From DAOOOW01 sp035387885 (GTDB lineage Bacteria; Patescibacteriota; Patescibacteriia; UBA2196), in contig DAOOOW010000002.1 in the NCBI GenBank assembly GCA_035387885.1, positions 1-64,000 on the forward strand: a stretch of 64,000 bases of DNA, given 5' to 3'. Position numbers and translations under genes: made by a program. Under the pieces are notes generated by a model. The model searched no databases and was not told where the DNA came from. It worked only from the letters and a program-made list of their open reading frames with translations. Shown here piece after piece: positions 17,314-25,397 of the stretch. Positions within the stretch are counted from its first letter, which is position 1, and every line of letters starts with the position of its first letter.

Positions 17314-17420
17314 CGCTCCAGTCTCCTGACTGGAGCGGCAATGCTTCCTTAATGTAAAAGATTTTAATTACATTATTGAACATAAAGCCTCCAGTCAGGA
17401 GACATGGAGGCAACATAGTT
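17314..17420. repeat. Family D (CTCCAGTC) repeat block before rbfA
   Basis: GCTCCAGTCTCCTGACTGGAGC palindrome, then an 80-nt AT-rich unit ending in CCTCCAGTCAGGAGACATGG. The 80-nt unit recurs almost unchanged at 37856-37936. Confidence 0.8.
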
Positions 17421-17753
17421 ATGCCCATCCCTCGCACCGACAAACTCAACAAAGAATTTCAACATTTGATTGCCGAATTTGTGACAAGAGAACTAGATTT
17501 ACCGATTGATTTTTTAGTTACTATTACTCATGTAGCCATAGATGGTGGATTATCTGAAGCTAGAATTTGGCTTTCTGTTTTACCTTTTGAAAAATCAGAA
17601 ATAGCCATTGGTGAATTAATTAAAAATAAGCAAAACTTGGTTAATTATTTAAACAAAAATTTAAGCATTAGAAGAATTCCACGTTTATTGTTTTTAATAG
17701 ATGAAACAGAACAAGAAGCCACAGAGTTGGAGAAAATAATTAACAAAAATTAG
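17421..17753 (+). CDS. rbfA: 30S ribosome-binding factor A
   Basis: 110-aa KH-fold ribosome assembly factor that binds the free 30S subunit and helps 16S 5'-end maturation. ATG 17421 gives MPIPRTDKLNKEFQHLIAEF, the usual start; an upstream TTG at 17376 would read through the repeat. Family features: DLPIDFLVTITHVAIDGGLS, EARIWLSVLP (beta strand with the conserved VSVL-like motif), IRRIPRLLFLIDE. Two nt separate it from nrnA, the common rbfA-nrnA pairing seen in many bacteria. Confidence 0.92.
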   Translation: MPIPRTDKLNKEFQHLIAEFVTRELDLPIDFLVTITHVAIDGGLSEARIWLSVLPFEKSEIAIGELIKNKQNLVNYLNKNLSIRRIPRLLFLIDETEQEATELEKIINKN

Positions 17754-17755
17754 AA

Positions 17756-18763
17756 ATGACAACCACCGTAAAAAACATGTCCAACTTGAGCCCTACCATT
17801 GTTAACCAAATCTTCGACGCCGTTAAAAGCGCCAATAATATTCTTTTAGTTTCTCATATTCATCCAGATGGTGATTCGCTGAGTTCCATGTTGGCTTTTT
17901 ATAAATTTTTATTAAAAAATGATAAACAAGCTACCATGTTTGTGGCCGACAACTTGCCACCAGATTTTAATTTTTTAGTTAATTTTAATCAGATAGAAAC
18001 TAATTTTGTTAATTTAAAAAATGAAAAATTTGATTTAATTGTTTTTCTAGATTGCGGAGATTATGAGAGGAGTGGGCTTAAAGATCATCAAGAAAAAATA
18101 ACCAATACTCAAACTATCAATATCGATCATCATTATTCTAATAATAAATTTGCTAATGTTAATTTGGTCATGCCCAGCATGTCTTCTACAGCAGAAATTT
18201 TGTTCCACTTTTTTGAACAGATAAATTTTATTTTAGATATTAATGTGGCCAGTTTGCTTTTAACTGGTATTCTAACAGACACCAATTTTTTTGTTTATTC
18301 TAATGCCAATGCCGTAACTTTAAAAGTGGCTGGAGAGTTAATAAAATTGGGCGCTAAAACCAATGTTGTTTTAGAGAATGTTTATCAAGGCCTGCCTTAC
18401 AAAAGTTTAAAAATTTTTGGTAAGGCTCTGGCTCGTTTGAATATTAATCAAGAAAATAAATTAGCTACCACAGCTATTTTTTTAGATGATTTGGAGGAAA
18501 GCAGAGTTACGAGTGATGATTTGGAAGGTTTGAATGATCATTTGAATAGAATGTTTGATGTCGAAGGAACTTGTGTGTTTAAAGAAGCTGAAAATGGGTT
18601 AATTAAAGGCAGTTTACGCACCATGAAAAACAATGTCGATGTTTCGCTATTTGCTCAAAAATATGGTGGTGGAGGACATAAAAAAGCGGCTGGCTTTAAA
18701 ACTGCTGGTAAAATTGTTAAAACAGAAGAAGGAGGGTGGAAGATAGAAAAGACAAATTTTTAA
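17756..18763 (+). CDS. nrnA: DHH/DHHA1 phosphoesterase (NrnA-type oligoribonuclease/pAp phosphatase)
   Basis: 335 aa. The DHH domain has HIHPDGDSLSS (about 34-44), LDCGDYERSG and NIDHHYSN (about 121-128), giving the two-manganese site; the DHHA1 domain has GGGGHKKAAGF (about 303-313). Members degrade nanoRNA and hydrolyse pAp. Position directly after rbfA supports the NrnA assignment over a RecJ- or cyclic-dinucleotide-specific enzyme. ATG 17756 is 2 nt past the rbfA stop; a second ATG seven codons in is possible. Confidence 0.9.
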   Translation: MTTTVKNMSNLSPTIVNQIFDAVKSANNILLVSHIHPDGDSLSSMLAFYKFLLKNDKQATMFVADNLPPDFNFLVNFNQIETNFVNLKNEKFDLIVFLDCGDYERSGLKDHQEKITNTQTINIDHHYSNNKFANVNLVMPSMSSTAEILFHFFEQINFILDINVASLLLTGILTDTNFFVYSNANAVTLKVAGELIKLGAKTNVVLENVYQGLPYKSLKIFGKALARLNINQENKLATTAIFLDDLEESRVTSDDLEGLNDHLNRMFDVEGTCVFKEAENGLIKGSLRTMKNNVDVSLFAQKYGGGGHKKAAGFKTAGKIVKTEEGGWKIEKTNF

Positions 18764-18838
18764 TTTCTAATTTTGAATTTTTAAAAATTAAAATATTCAA
18801 AATTATTTCAAAATTGTAAAATTAAAAATTAAAAATTT
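18763..18838. repeat. AT-rich self-complementary spacer (family I)
   Basis: Resembles 12040-12160: TTTTGAATTT and AAATTCAAAA-type words in both orientations directly after nrnA. Confidence 0.5.
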
Positions 18839-18845
18839 TTTAAAC

Positions 18846-18874
18846 TTGACTCTTAATAAAACACCATATAATAT
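18846..18874 (+). promoter_or_regulatory. Promoter of clpP, near-leaderless
   Basis: TTGACT (18846-18851) followed by TATAAT (18867-18872, 15-nt spacer) or TAATAT (18869-18874, 17-nt spacer). The ATG at 18883 is 8-10 nt further on, so any leader is 0-3 nt. Confidence 0.65.
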
Positions 18875-18882
18875 ATAAACAT

Positions 18883-19458
18883 ATGAATCTCATACCTACT
18901 GTTATTGAAAAAACCAATTTAGGTGAACGAGCCTATGATATTTATTCTCGTTTGCTTAAGGACCGCATAATTTTTTTAGGCTCGGCTATTGATGACGCAA
19001 TAGCCAACACTGTCATTGCCCAATTGCTTTTTTTAGATTCGGAAGATAATAAAAAAGATATCAAATTATATATTAATTCCCCGGGTGGTTCGGTTACTGC
19101 AGGCCTGGCCATTTATGACACTATGCAATATGTTAAAGCTGATGTTTCCACAATTTGCGTGGGGACTGCTGCCTCGATGGGCGCCGTAATTTTGGCTGCT
19201 GGAGCCAAAGGTAAGAGATTGGCTTTGCCCAATGCGGAAATAATGTTGCATCAAGTTATGGGCGGAGCTGAAGGTCAAGCTATTGATATAAAAATTAGGG
19301 CTGAACATATTTTAAAAGTTAAAGATAAATTAAATAAAATTTTAGCCGAACATATTGGCCAAAGTTTAGATAAAATAGAGAAAGATTCTGATCGCGATTT
19401 TTTTATGACTGCTGAAGAAGCTAAAAAATATGGTTTAATAGACAAGATAATTAAATAA
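18883..19458 (+). CDS. clpP: ATP-dependent Clp protease proteolytic subunit
   Basis: 191-aa serine protease that forms the 14-mer chamber for ClpX/ClpC. The catalytic triad is at canonical positions: Ser98 in GTAASMGA, His123 in MLHQVMGG and an Asp near 172 in DSDRDFFMTAEEAKKYG. The N-terminal MNLIPTVIEKTNLGERAYDIYSRLLKDRIIFLG is typical. It has its own promoter with virtually no leader. Followed 31 nt later by a Nudix gene with a good Shine-Dalgarno site. Confidence 0.97.
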   Translation: MNLIPTVIEKTNLGERAYDIYSRLLKDRIIFLGSAIDDAIANTVIAQLLFLDSEDNKKDIKLYINSPGGSVTAGLAIYDTMQYVKADVSTICVGTAASMGAVILAAGAKGKRLALPNAEIMLHQVMGGAEGQAIDIKIRAEHILKVKDKLNKILAEHIGQSLDKIEKDSDRDFFMTAEEAKKYGLIDKIIK

Positions 19459-19489
19459 TAAATTTATAACTTATAGATGGAGGTAGGTA

Positions 19490-19966
19490 ATGACTGGACA
19501 AAATATTCGACTGGCTGTGATTTTTTTGGTTATTACAGAAGATTCCCATGGTAAAAAAATAATTGCCATTGGTAAAAAAAGATCAAACTCGCCCAAATTT
19601 ATGGCTGGTTGTTGGCATATTCCTGGTGGCACTAGTTGTTTAAGTGATTATCTTAATTTAAAATCTTTTGCCGAGCTTATTCAAAGAATTGCCGAACGAG
19701 AAGCTAAAGAAGAATTGGGTGTTGAAGTTGATTTTAAAAAAATTCTCCATTCACAGGCAATTATAAAGCCAGATAAAGGCGAATTTTTGCAAATGGTCTA
19801 CGTGCTTTGTCGTCCGGTAGATAATTCACAAATAAATTTAAAGCACGGCAGCGATTTAGAAGATGCTAAATGGGTGCCTTTTAATAAAGTTTTAGAATAT
19901 TTGGATGTCAAAGCCATTGAGCATCTGCCTGATGGTATCAAATTATTTATTACTTCTTTTGTTTAA
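19490..19966 (+). CDS. Nudix hydrolase
   Basis: 158 aa. The Nudix box is present but carries an insertion: GGTSCLSD near residue 47, then REAKEELGVEV (about 70-80) with both catalytic glutamates. Upstream WHIPGG is usual. Substrate could be an (oxidised) nucleotide or nucleotide-sugar and cannot be told. Start supported by GGAGG with a 7-nt gap, unlike most plus-strand genes here. The next gene, a degenerate relative, starts 16 nt after its stop with a matching GGAGGCAAGCA leader, so the two look like an old tandem duplication. Confidence 0.88.
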   Translation: MTGQNIRLAVIFLVITEDSHGKKIIAIGKKRSNSPKFMAGCWHIPGGTSCLSDYLNLKSFAELIQRIAEREAKEELGVEVDFKKILHSQAIIKPDKGEFLQMVYVLCRPVDNSQINLKHGSDLEDAKWVPFNKVLEYLDVKAIEHLPDGIKLFITSFV

Positions 19967-19982
19967 AAAACGGAGGCAAGCA

Positions 19983-20522
19983 ATGGGTAATGCACAATTA
20001 TCTCTAGGTTTGGTTATTATCAATACTCAACAGGAAATTTTGCTGATCAGAAAAAAAGATGAAAAACGATGGCATCTTTGCTGGTGTGAAATGAAAATTG
20101 GAGAGTCATTTAAAAATGCGATTAAAAAATCTATGAGAGAGTTTTTTTCTGTTATTGGTGCAGAAATTGGTGGTGTGGTTTATTTAGGGACTTCTGTCCT
20201 TCAAGAAGAGTATCTTATTGGAGGAGAAAATTCAGTTTCGATTCTTGTGCAAGTGATTATACAGAGACCAAAAAAAATTATAACCCCCAAATGGTGGGAA
20301 GCTAAATGGTTTTCAATTAAAGGATTGTCTAAACAAAACAATGTTGCATCCTGGCTTGGGGAAGAACTCGACAGGTTAAGCAGAAGAATTGGAAAAACGG
20401 ATGGGAATCTTCTTACGGTGGATGATTTTGATCCAGAATCTTTTGAAATAACAAAAACTTTGTTAAAAGATATGGAAGCATTGAATGACGATAGAGAGCC
20501 GGAATGGCCTGGCGATCGTTAA
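19983..20522 (+). CDS. Nudix-like protein with degenerate catalytic box
   Basis: 179 aa from ATG 19983, chosen because GGAGG lies 7 nt upstream; a reading from 19905 overlaps the previous gene. The fold signature is there (LGLVIINTQQEILLIRKKDEKRW, then GESFKNAIKKSMREFFSVIG), but where the Nudix box needs REUxEExG the protein has REFFSVIG: the two metal-binding glutamates are replaced by Ser and Val. An added acidic C-terminal tail follows. It is probably a binding or regulatory Nudix homologue, not a hydrolase. A strong terminator follows. Confidence 0.75.
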   Translation: MGNAQLSLGLVIINTQQEILLIRKKDEKRWHLCWCEMKIGESFKNAIKKSMREFFSVIGAEIGGVVYLGTSVLQEEYLIGGENSVSILVQVIIQRPKKIITPKWWEAKWFSIKGLSKQNNVASWLGEELDRLSRRIGKTDGNLLTVDDFDPESFEITKTLLKDMEALNDDREPEWPGDR

Positions 20523-20545
20523 TTGCAAAAAAAATATATCTTTAC

Positions 20546-20572
20546 ACCGAGCGCGATTTGCTCGGTTTTTTA
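20546..20572 (+). terminator. Intrinsic terminator after the Nudix pair
   Basis: ACCGAGC (20546-20552) / GCTCGGT (20560-20566), 7-nt loop, then a T-run. Confidence 0.85.
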
Positions 20573-20579
20573 TTTTATC

Positions 20580-20608
20580 TTGCCAAAAAAACTTTTTAAT
20601 GCTATAAT
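20580..20608 (+). promoter_or_regulatory. Promoter of rny
   Basis: TTGCCA (20580-20585), 17-nt spacer, TATAAT (20603-20608). Start expected near 20615, which leaves a leader of about 290 nt before rny. Confidence 0.75.
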
Positions 20609-20614
20609 TAAAAT

Positions 20615-20857
20615 ATTAAAAATTAATTACTTCCAAAAATATAAAAATAAGGGATTAGAAAAGATTTTTGGCTAACATTAGTATAAATTATTTTGAATTT
20701 TTTAAATACAATTAGCTGCTATGAAATCAGTTTTTGACTTATCAAACATTTTAAATATAAATTATCTTTTAGATAAAAAAATCTAATATTTTTTGTTGTC
20801 TATTTTTGATTGCTAATTTTAAAATTAATTCAATAACAATTTAATTAAAATCTTTTT
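20615..20857 (+). other. Long AT-rich leader of rny
   Basis: No annotated gene. A 21-codon frame (ATG 20721, stop 20784-20786) without a Shine-Dalgarno site, and a weak hairpin TTAGAT/ATCTAA followed by a T-run (20769-20793) that could act as an attenuator. Everything else is low complexity. Confidence 0.4.
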
Positions 20858-20905
20858 AAACTCCCATGATTGAAATTTTTTATATTTCAGGAAATCAGGG
20901 AGTTT
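20858..20905 (+). promoter_or_regulatory. Hairpin covering the rny ribosome binding site
   Basis: AAACTCCC (20858-20865) pairs perfectly with GGGAGTTT (20898-20905); inside it TGATT (20867-20871) pairs with AATCA (20893-20897) and GAAAT with ATTTC (20884-20888). GGGAG (20898-20902) is the only Shine-Dalgarno-like element for the ATG at 20907, so the fold would hide it. This suggests translational or autogenous control of RNase Y. Confidence 0.7.
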
Positions 20906-20906
20906 T

Positions 20907-22418
20907 ATGATACTTTATTTAATTATTGGTTTAGTAGCGGGACTTGGCGGAGGTTATTTAATTCGTCGTTATGTTGCCAGTCGCTACGCTGAAAATGCTG
21001 AAGCTAAGGCCGAAAAAATTTTGGAAGAAGCTAAAAATAAACAAAGAGATTTATTGATTGAAGCTAAAGATAAGGCTTTAAAAATTATCGATGAGGCTAA
21101 AAAAGACGAGCAAGACAGACGTAAAGAAATTAGTTCTTTGCAAATACGTTTGGAAAAAAGGGAAACTCTTTTTGATCAAAAATTGTTGGAATTTGAAGAT
21201 AAAAAACAACAACTTTTAGACAAAGTAGAAAAAGTGGAAAAAGTTAAACAAGATATTGAGACAGTTAAAGAAGAACAAATGGCTAAGCTGCAAAAAATTG
21301 CAGAAATGACTAAAGATCAGGCTCAAAAAGTTTTATTGGATAACACCGAAAGAACTGTCAAAGAAGAATTACTTTCTTTAATGCGCAAAGTGGAAAATCA
21401 AACTCAAGAAGAATTAGATAAAAAAGCTAAAGAACTCTTGACTTTGGCTATTGAAAGATGCGCGTCTTCTCATGCGGCCGAAACTACTAGCTCGACCGTT
21501 TCTATACCAAGTGATGAAATGAAAGGTAGAATTATTGGTAAAGAAGGTCGCAATATTAAAACTTTAGAAAATATGTTGGGGGTAGAAATAATTGTGGATG
21601 ATACGCCTGGTGCTATTATTGTTTCAGGATTTTCTCCCATCAGAAGACAAGTGGCTAAATTGACTTTAGAAAAACTTGTTGCTGATGGTCGAATCCATCC
21701 TGGCAGAATTGAAGAGACTATTGAACAAGTTAAAAAAGAATTAGCTTTGGAAATTAAAAAAGCTGGTGAAGATGCTGCCTATCAATTAGGTATTGCTGGT
21801 TTAGATCCTAAGTTAATTCAAATTTTGGGTCGCTTAAAATATCGTACTTCTTATGGGCAAAATGTTTTACAACATTCCATTGAAGTAGCCAATTTATCGG
21901 GTTTATTGGCCGAAGAATTAGGTGTTAATGCGTCATTAGCTAAAAAAGCTGGTTTATTACATGATATTGGTAAAGCAGTAGATCATGAAGTTGAAGGCAC
22001 TCATCCAGAAATTGGCTATAACATTTTGAAAAAATATGGTATGCCAGAAGAAGTGGCCAAAGTGGCTATTGAGCATCATTTGGATCACCCAGAGACATTA
22101 CTTGGTGCTATTGGCAAAGTAGCTGATGCAATTTCTGGGGCTAGATTGGGTGCTAGAAAAGATTCTTATGAAAATTATATCCAAAGATTGGGTGAATTAG
22201 AAGATACAGCCAAAGCATTTGAAGGTGTGGAAAAAGTTTATGCCATTCAAGCCGGTAGAGAGGTGCGTATTTTTATTTCTCCAGAAAAAATTGATGATTA
22301 TGCAGCTAAAAAATTGGCTCGTGAGATTGCCAATAAAATTGAACAAGAATTAAAATATCCTGGAGAAATTAAAGTTAATGTGATTAGGGAAACAAGAGTT
22401 ATTGAATATGCAAGATAA
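20907..22418 (+). CDS. rny: Ribonuclease Y
   Basis: 503-aa membrane-anchored endoribonuclease that initiates mRNA decay. One N-terminal membrane helix (2-20), a long Lys/Glu-rich coiled coil (about 25-170), a KH domain (about 195-260, IPSDEMKGRIIGKEGRNIKT) and an HD domain (from about 330) with LLHDIGKAVDHEVEGTHPEI (HD near 352-353) and AIEHH. The C-terminal IQAGREVRIFI ... GEIKVNVIRETRVIEYA closes the family exactly. It is followed by ymdB as in Bacillus and many Firmicutes. Its leader is the longest in the window and ends in a hairpin over the start. Confidence 0.97.
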   Translation: MILYLIIGLVAGLGGGYLIRRYVASRYAENAEAKAEKILEEAKNKQRDLLIEAKDKALKIIDEAKKDEQDRRKEISSLQIRLEKRETLFDQKLLEFEDKKQQLLDKVEKVEKVKQDIETVKEEQMAKLQKIAEMTKDQAQKVLLDNTERTVKEELLSLMRKVENQTQEELDKKAKELLTLAIERCASSHAAETTSSTVSIPSDEMKGRIIGKEGRNIKTLENMLGVEIIVDDTPGAIIVSGFSPIRRQVAKLTLEKLVADGRIHPGRIEETIEQVKKELALEIKKAGEDAAYQLGIAGLDPKLIQILGRLKYRTSYGQNVLQHSIEVANLSGLLAEELGVNASLAKKAGLLHDIGKAVDHEVEGTHPEIGYNILKKYGMPEEVAKVAIEHHLDHPETLLGAIGKVADAISGARLGARKDSYENYIQRLGELEDTAKAFEGVEKVYAIQAGREVRIFISPEKIDDYAAKKLAREIANKIEQELKYPGEIKVNVIRETRVIEYAR

Positions 22419-22429
22419 GCATTACTAAA

Positions 22430-22541
22430 GTTTATCCCGAGTGTCTATTTTGGTCGCTTTGAACCGAACTTGCCTACCGGTAGGCGGGGGATCTCATTTT
22501 TAAAATTAGAGATCTCTCACTAATCGCTCGAGATAAACTTG
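22430..22541. repeat. Family E repeat with long inverted ends
   Basis: Ends AGTTTATCCCGAG (22430) and CTCGAGATAAACT (about 22528-22540) are complementary; the middle holds GCCTACCGGTAGGC and a GAGATCTCTC element. Related ends occur at 50524, 53262, 59571 and 62221. Confidence 0.75.
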
Positions 22542-22549
22542 GAAATTTT

Positions 22550-23344
22550 ATGACCATTATTTTTTTTGGAGATATTGTTGGGAAAATTGGCCGCGAGGCC
22601 ATAAAAAAAGTTTTGCCAGAGCTTAACAAGAAATTTAAGCCAGATTTAATTATGGCCAATGTAGAGAATTTGGCTCATGGCAAAGGAGTAACTGAAAAAA
22701 CTTTAGATGAAATGGTAGAAGCCGGTATTAATATTTTTACTTCTGGTAATCATATTACTAAAAAGGGTGAGTTTGGAAAAATTTTAAGTGATGAAAAATA
22801 TCAATTAGTGAGACCAGCTAATTATCCACCCACGGTGGTTGGTCGAGAATATTTAAAATTGAAAATAAAAAATAAAAATGTTTTTATTTTGAATTTTTTA
22901 GGCAGAGTTTTTTTTAGAGAAACAGTAGATTGTCCGTTTAGAAAATTTGATGAAATATACAATTTGCTTAAAATTAAAAAAAATGATATAGTTTTAATAG
23001 ATTTTCACGCTGAAGCAACTTCAGAAAAGCGAGCTTTTGGTTGGTATGTTGATGGTCGGGCTAGTGCACTGTTTGGGACGCATACTCACATTGAAACAGC
23101 TGATGAGAAAATTTTGCCCCTTGGGACTGGCTATATTACAGATGTAGGCATGACCGGAGGTTTAGAAACTGTGATTGGTGTAAAAAAAGATAATATTATT
23201 GAAGGTTTTTTATCCCAAACCACTGTTTTGCACGAATTTCCAGAAACTGGACCAGTGGAAGTCAATGCTCTTTTGATAAAAATCGATGATCAATCTGGCA
23301 AGTGTTGGGAGCTCAAAAGAATCCATAAAGAAATAAAAATTTAA
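22550..23344 (+). CDS. ymdB: YmdB-family metallophosphoesterase
   Basis: 264 aa, the usual family length. Calcineurin-like metal ligands: FFGDIVGKIGRE (5-16), ANVENLAHGKG, SGNHITKKGE, DFHAEATSEK, GTHTHIETAD and DVGMTGG. In Bacillus the enzyme cleaves 2',3'-cyclic AMP and interacts with RNA turnover; the rny-ymdB adjacency here repeats that. It starts 9 nt after a palindromic repeat. Confidence 0.92.
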   Translation: MTIIFFGDIVGKIGREAIKKVLPELNKKFKPDLIMANVENLAHGKGVTEKTLDEMVEAGINIFTSGNHITKKGEFGKILSDEKYQLVRPANYPPTVVGREYLKLKIKNKNVFILNFLGRVFFRETVDCPFRKFDEIYNLLKIKKNDIVLIDFHAEATSEKRAFGWYVDGRASALFGTHTHIETADEKILPLGTGYITDVGMTGGLETVIGVKKDNIIEGFLSQTTVLHEFPETGPVEVNALLIKIDDQSGKCWELKRIHKEIKI

Positions 23345-23345
23345 T

Positions 23346-23427
23346 TTGCGAATTATTACCAATTTAATACTAATTTTGCGAATTATTAAATTCGCATTAT
23401 TCGCTAATAATTTGTAATAATTAGCAT
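23346..23427. repeat. Family J AT-rich repeat upstream of the HU gene
   Basis: TGCGAATTATT words and a TCGCTAATAATTTGTAATAA core ending in TTAGCAT, as at 15691 and 61497. Confidence 0.6.
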
Positions 23428-23434
23428 ACTTGAT

Positions 23435-23713
23435 ATGAACAAATCAGAACTCATTATGTCTTTAGCAGAAAAACTTTCTGTGGAAAAAGCGGTCGCTGAA
23501 AAAATGCTTAATACTTTGGTTGATATGATTGTAGAAGAATTAAAAAAAGGCGGGGAAGTAACTATTACAGGTTTTGGAACTTTTTTGGCGAAACGTCGAG
23601 AAGCTCGCATGGGTGTTAACCCCCAAAATCCTAGCGAGAAAATTCAGATTCATGCTGTGACCGTGCCGAAATTTAAAGCTGGTAAAACCTTGAAAGATGC
23701 CTTGAAAGCTTAA
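23435..23713 (+). CDS. hup: HU family DNA-binding protein
   Basis: 92-aa nucleoid protein. MNKSELIMSLAEKLSVEKAVAEKMLNTLVD helical dimer core, GGEVTITGFGTF, RREARMGVNPQNPSEKI beta arm with the conserved R-x-x-RxGxNPxT/S-G pattern, and VPKFKAGKTLKDAL. Distinct from the histone-fold protein at 48486, so this genome has both nucleoid protein types. No Shine-Dalgarno site. Confidence 0.95.
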   Translation: MNKSELIMSLAEKLSVEKAVAEKMLNTLVDMIVEELKKGGEVTITGFGTFLAKRREARMGVNPQNPSEKIQIHAVTVPKFKAGKTLKDALKA

Positions 23714-23791
23714 TTCTTTAATTGTAAACTCAAGCGACTATTTTAGTTGTTAAGAGTTTGGGGATCCTTTTTTTAATTTTCTAATCATTTT

Positions 23792-23821
23792 TTCGCTCCA
23801 GTCTTTTGATTGGAGCGTTGG
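23792..23821. repeat. Family D palindrome upstream of the RluA-type gene
   Basis: CGCTCCAGTCTTTTGATTGGAGCG, ending 7 nt before the ATG at 23828. Confidence 0.7.
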
Positions 23822-23827
23822 TGTATT

Positions 23828-24826
23828 ATGCCAAAATATAAAATTGGAACTAAATACATTGCCAATCGTTTAGACAAATTTCTTTTTGAAAAAATAAAAA
23901 AATTTTCTCGTTCTCAAATTCAAAAGCAAATAAAAGATGGATTAATTTTAGTGAACAATAAAATTATTCAGCCACATTATTTTTTAAAAGAAAAAGATGT
24001 TATAGAAATAAAGAAATCAGAAATTAAGAAATTGGGGGATAGTGGTTCTCTCCAGTCTCCAAACCGGAGCGACAACGTATTAAACCACCAATCAGGAGAC
24101 CAGAGGGAACAGCCAATAGAAATAATTTTTGAAACCCCAGATTATTTAGTCATTAATAAACCAGAAGGTTTATTGGTGCATCCAGGCAATGTTCACTCCG
24201 ACAAAACTTTGATTGATTGGTTAATTAAAAAATATCCGAGTATTAAAAAAGTTTTTGATAAAGATAATAAGATTGGTAAAACCAGACCGGGCATTGTTCA
24301 TCGACTAGATCGTGATGTTTCTGGTTTAATGGTCATTGCTAAAACTCAGCCCATGTTTGATTATTTAAAAAATCAGTTTAAAGATAGAGTCATCAAAAAA
24401 GAGTATTTAGCTTTGGTTCATGGCGAAGTTTCTTTAGATGTTGGTAGAATCGAGCGTGCACTCATTCGTTCTAAAAAAACTGGTTTAATAGCTGCGCAAA
24501 CAGAAGAAAATTCGCTTGGTAAAGAAGCCATTACTGAATTTTCGGTTATACAAAGATATAAAAAATATACACTTTTGCAGATTAAACTTTTAACCGGTCG
24601 CACTCATCAAATTCGCGTGCATCTTAAAAGTATTGGTCATAGTATTTTAGGCGATAAACTCTATATAACTCGCAATATTCGTCTTAAAGCCAAAAAACCA
24701 ACAGTAAACAATATTTTTTTATTATCTAAAAAATTGGGTTTTTATGATTTGGAAAATAATTGGCAAGAATTCAAAATTAAAGAACCAAAATGGTGGCTTG
24801 AATATTTAAAGATTTTAAAATCTTGA
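23828..24826 (+). CDS. RluA-family pseudouridine synthase (RluD-like)
   Basis: 332 aa from ATG 23828; an upstream TTG at 23810 lies in repeat DNA. N-terminal S4 RNA-binding domain (RLDKFLFEKIKKFSRSQIQK, about 14-33, then VNNKIIQPHYFLKEKDVIEI) and a catalytic domain with HRLDRDVSGLMVIAKT, Asp near 161, and GRTHQIRVHLKSIGH. The likely substrate is 23S rRNA helix 69 (RluD) but RluC or tRNA targets are possible. About 25 residues (70-95, LQSPNRSDNVLNHQSGDQRE) are repeat-encoded and lie between the S4 and catalytic domains. The stop codon sits inside the rplS -35 box. Confidence 0.92.
   Translation: MPKYKIGTKYIANRLDKFLFEKIKKFSRSQIQKQIKDGLILVNNKIIQPHYFLKEKDVIEIKKSEIKKLGDSGSLQSPNRSDNVLNHQSGDQREQPIEIIFETPDYLVINKPEGLLVHPGNVHSDKTLIDWLIKKYPSIKKVFDKDNKIGKTRPGIVHRLDRDVSGLMVIAKTQPMFDYLKNQFKDRVIKKEYLALVHGEVSLDVGRIERALIRSKKTGLIAAQTEENSLGKEAITEFSVIQRYKKYTLLQIKLLTGRTHQIRVHLKSIGHSILGDKLYITRNIRLKAKKPTVNNIFLLSKKLGFYDLENNWQEFKIKEPKWWLEYLKILKS
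24044..24112. repeat. Family D repeat inserted in frame in the RluA-type gene
   Basis: CTCTCCAGTCTCCAAACCGGAGCG ... AATCAGGAGACCAGAGG; encodes a polar linker between two domains. Confidence 0.75.
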
Positions 24827-24854
24827 CACGTTTTTATAATTATATTACTATAAA
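24823..24854 (+). promoter_or_regulatory. Promoter of rplS
   Basis: Perfect TTGACA (24823-24828) followed by overlapping -10 candidates TACTAT (17-nt spacer) and TATAAA (20-nt). The -35 box includes the upstream stop codon. Confidence 0.6.
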
Positions 24855-24927
24855 AATAACTAAATTTATCAACCATAAACACGAATTTTGTATAAATTGG
24901 ATTTTAAAACCATAATTCATAATTCAT

Positions 24928-24943
24928 TCCGCCAGTTGGCGGA
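24928..24943. repeat. Family G palindrome in the rplS leader
   Basis: TCCGCCAGTTGGCGGA, 16 nt before the rplS ATG. Copies lie in pheS (49727-49742) and the GT4 gene (about 30424-30440). Confidence 0.7.
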
Positions 24944-24959
24944 TCATAATTTAAATTTT

Positions 24960-25322
24960 ATGTCAGAAGTTCAAAAAACAGAAGCAATCGAATTAACAAA
25001 TCTTAAACCAGGTATGGTGGTTAAGGTTTATGAGAAAATTAAAGATATTGATGCTAAGGGCAAAGAAAGAACCCGTTCTCAGATTTTTGAGGGCACGGTT
25101 TTAGCAGTTAAAAACTCTAAAACTAGTATGGGTTCTTTTGTTGTTAGAAAAATTTCCGAAGGCGTGGGCGTGGAAAAAATTTATCCTTTGCAATCACCTT
25201 TAATTGAAAAGATAATTTTTGTTAAACAGATTAAAGTTAATCGCGCCAAGCTTTATTATTTAAGAAATTACAAAAAAAGATTAAAAGAAAAGAAAGTAAT
25301 TAAAGTTAAAAAAGAAGTTTAA
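24960..25322 (+). CDS. rplS: 50S ribosomal protein L19
   Basis: 120 aa from ATG 24960; an upstream TTG at 24888 would add 24 residues encoded by repeat-like leader. TNLKPGMVVKVYEKIKD, GKERTRSQIFEGTVLAVKN, FVVRKISEGVGVEKIYPLQSP and RAKLYYLRN are the hallmark segments. L19 sits at the 30S/50S interface. Own promoter; terminator 36 nt downstream. Confidence 0.96.
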   Translation: MSEVQKTEAIELTNLKPGMVVKVYEKIKDIDAKGKERTRSQIFEGTVLAVKNSKTSMGSFVVRKISEGVGVEKIYPLQSPLIEKIIFVKQIKVNRAKLYYLRNYKKRLKEKKVIKVKKEV

Positions 25323-25327
25323 TTAAT

Positions 25328-25355
25328 TTGATTTATTGTTATTTTTTGCTATAAT
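25328..25355 (+). promoter_or_regulatory. Extended -10 promoter before tRNA-Leu(GAG)
   Basis: TTGATT (25328-25333), 16-nt spacer, TGCTATAAT with TATAAT at 25350-25355. Confidence 0.6.
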
Positions 25356-25380
25356 AAAAGCGATTCCTTCGCTTTTATTT
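25356..25380 (+). terminator. Terminator of rplS
   Basis: AAAAGCGA (25356-25363) / TCGCTTTT (25369-25376) with a T-rich tail. It directly follows the -10 box above, so promoter and terminator functions abut. Confidence 0.65.
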
Positions 25381-25397
25381 GTTTATAATAATATCCC

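Noticed and set aside
20721..20786. 21-codon leader peptide upstream of rny
   Set aside because: No ribosome binding site and no unusual codon run; noted only as part of the leader.
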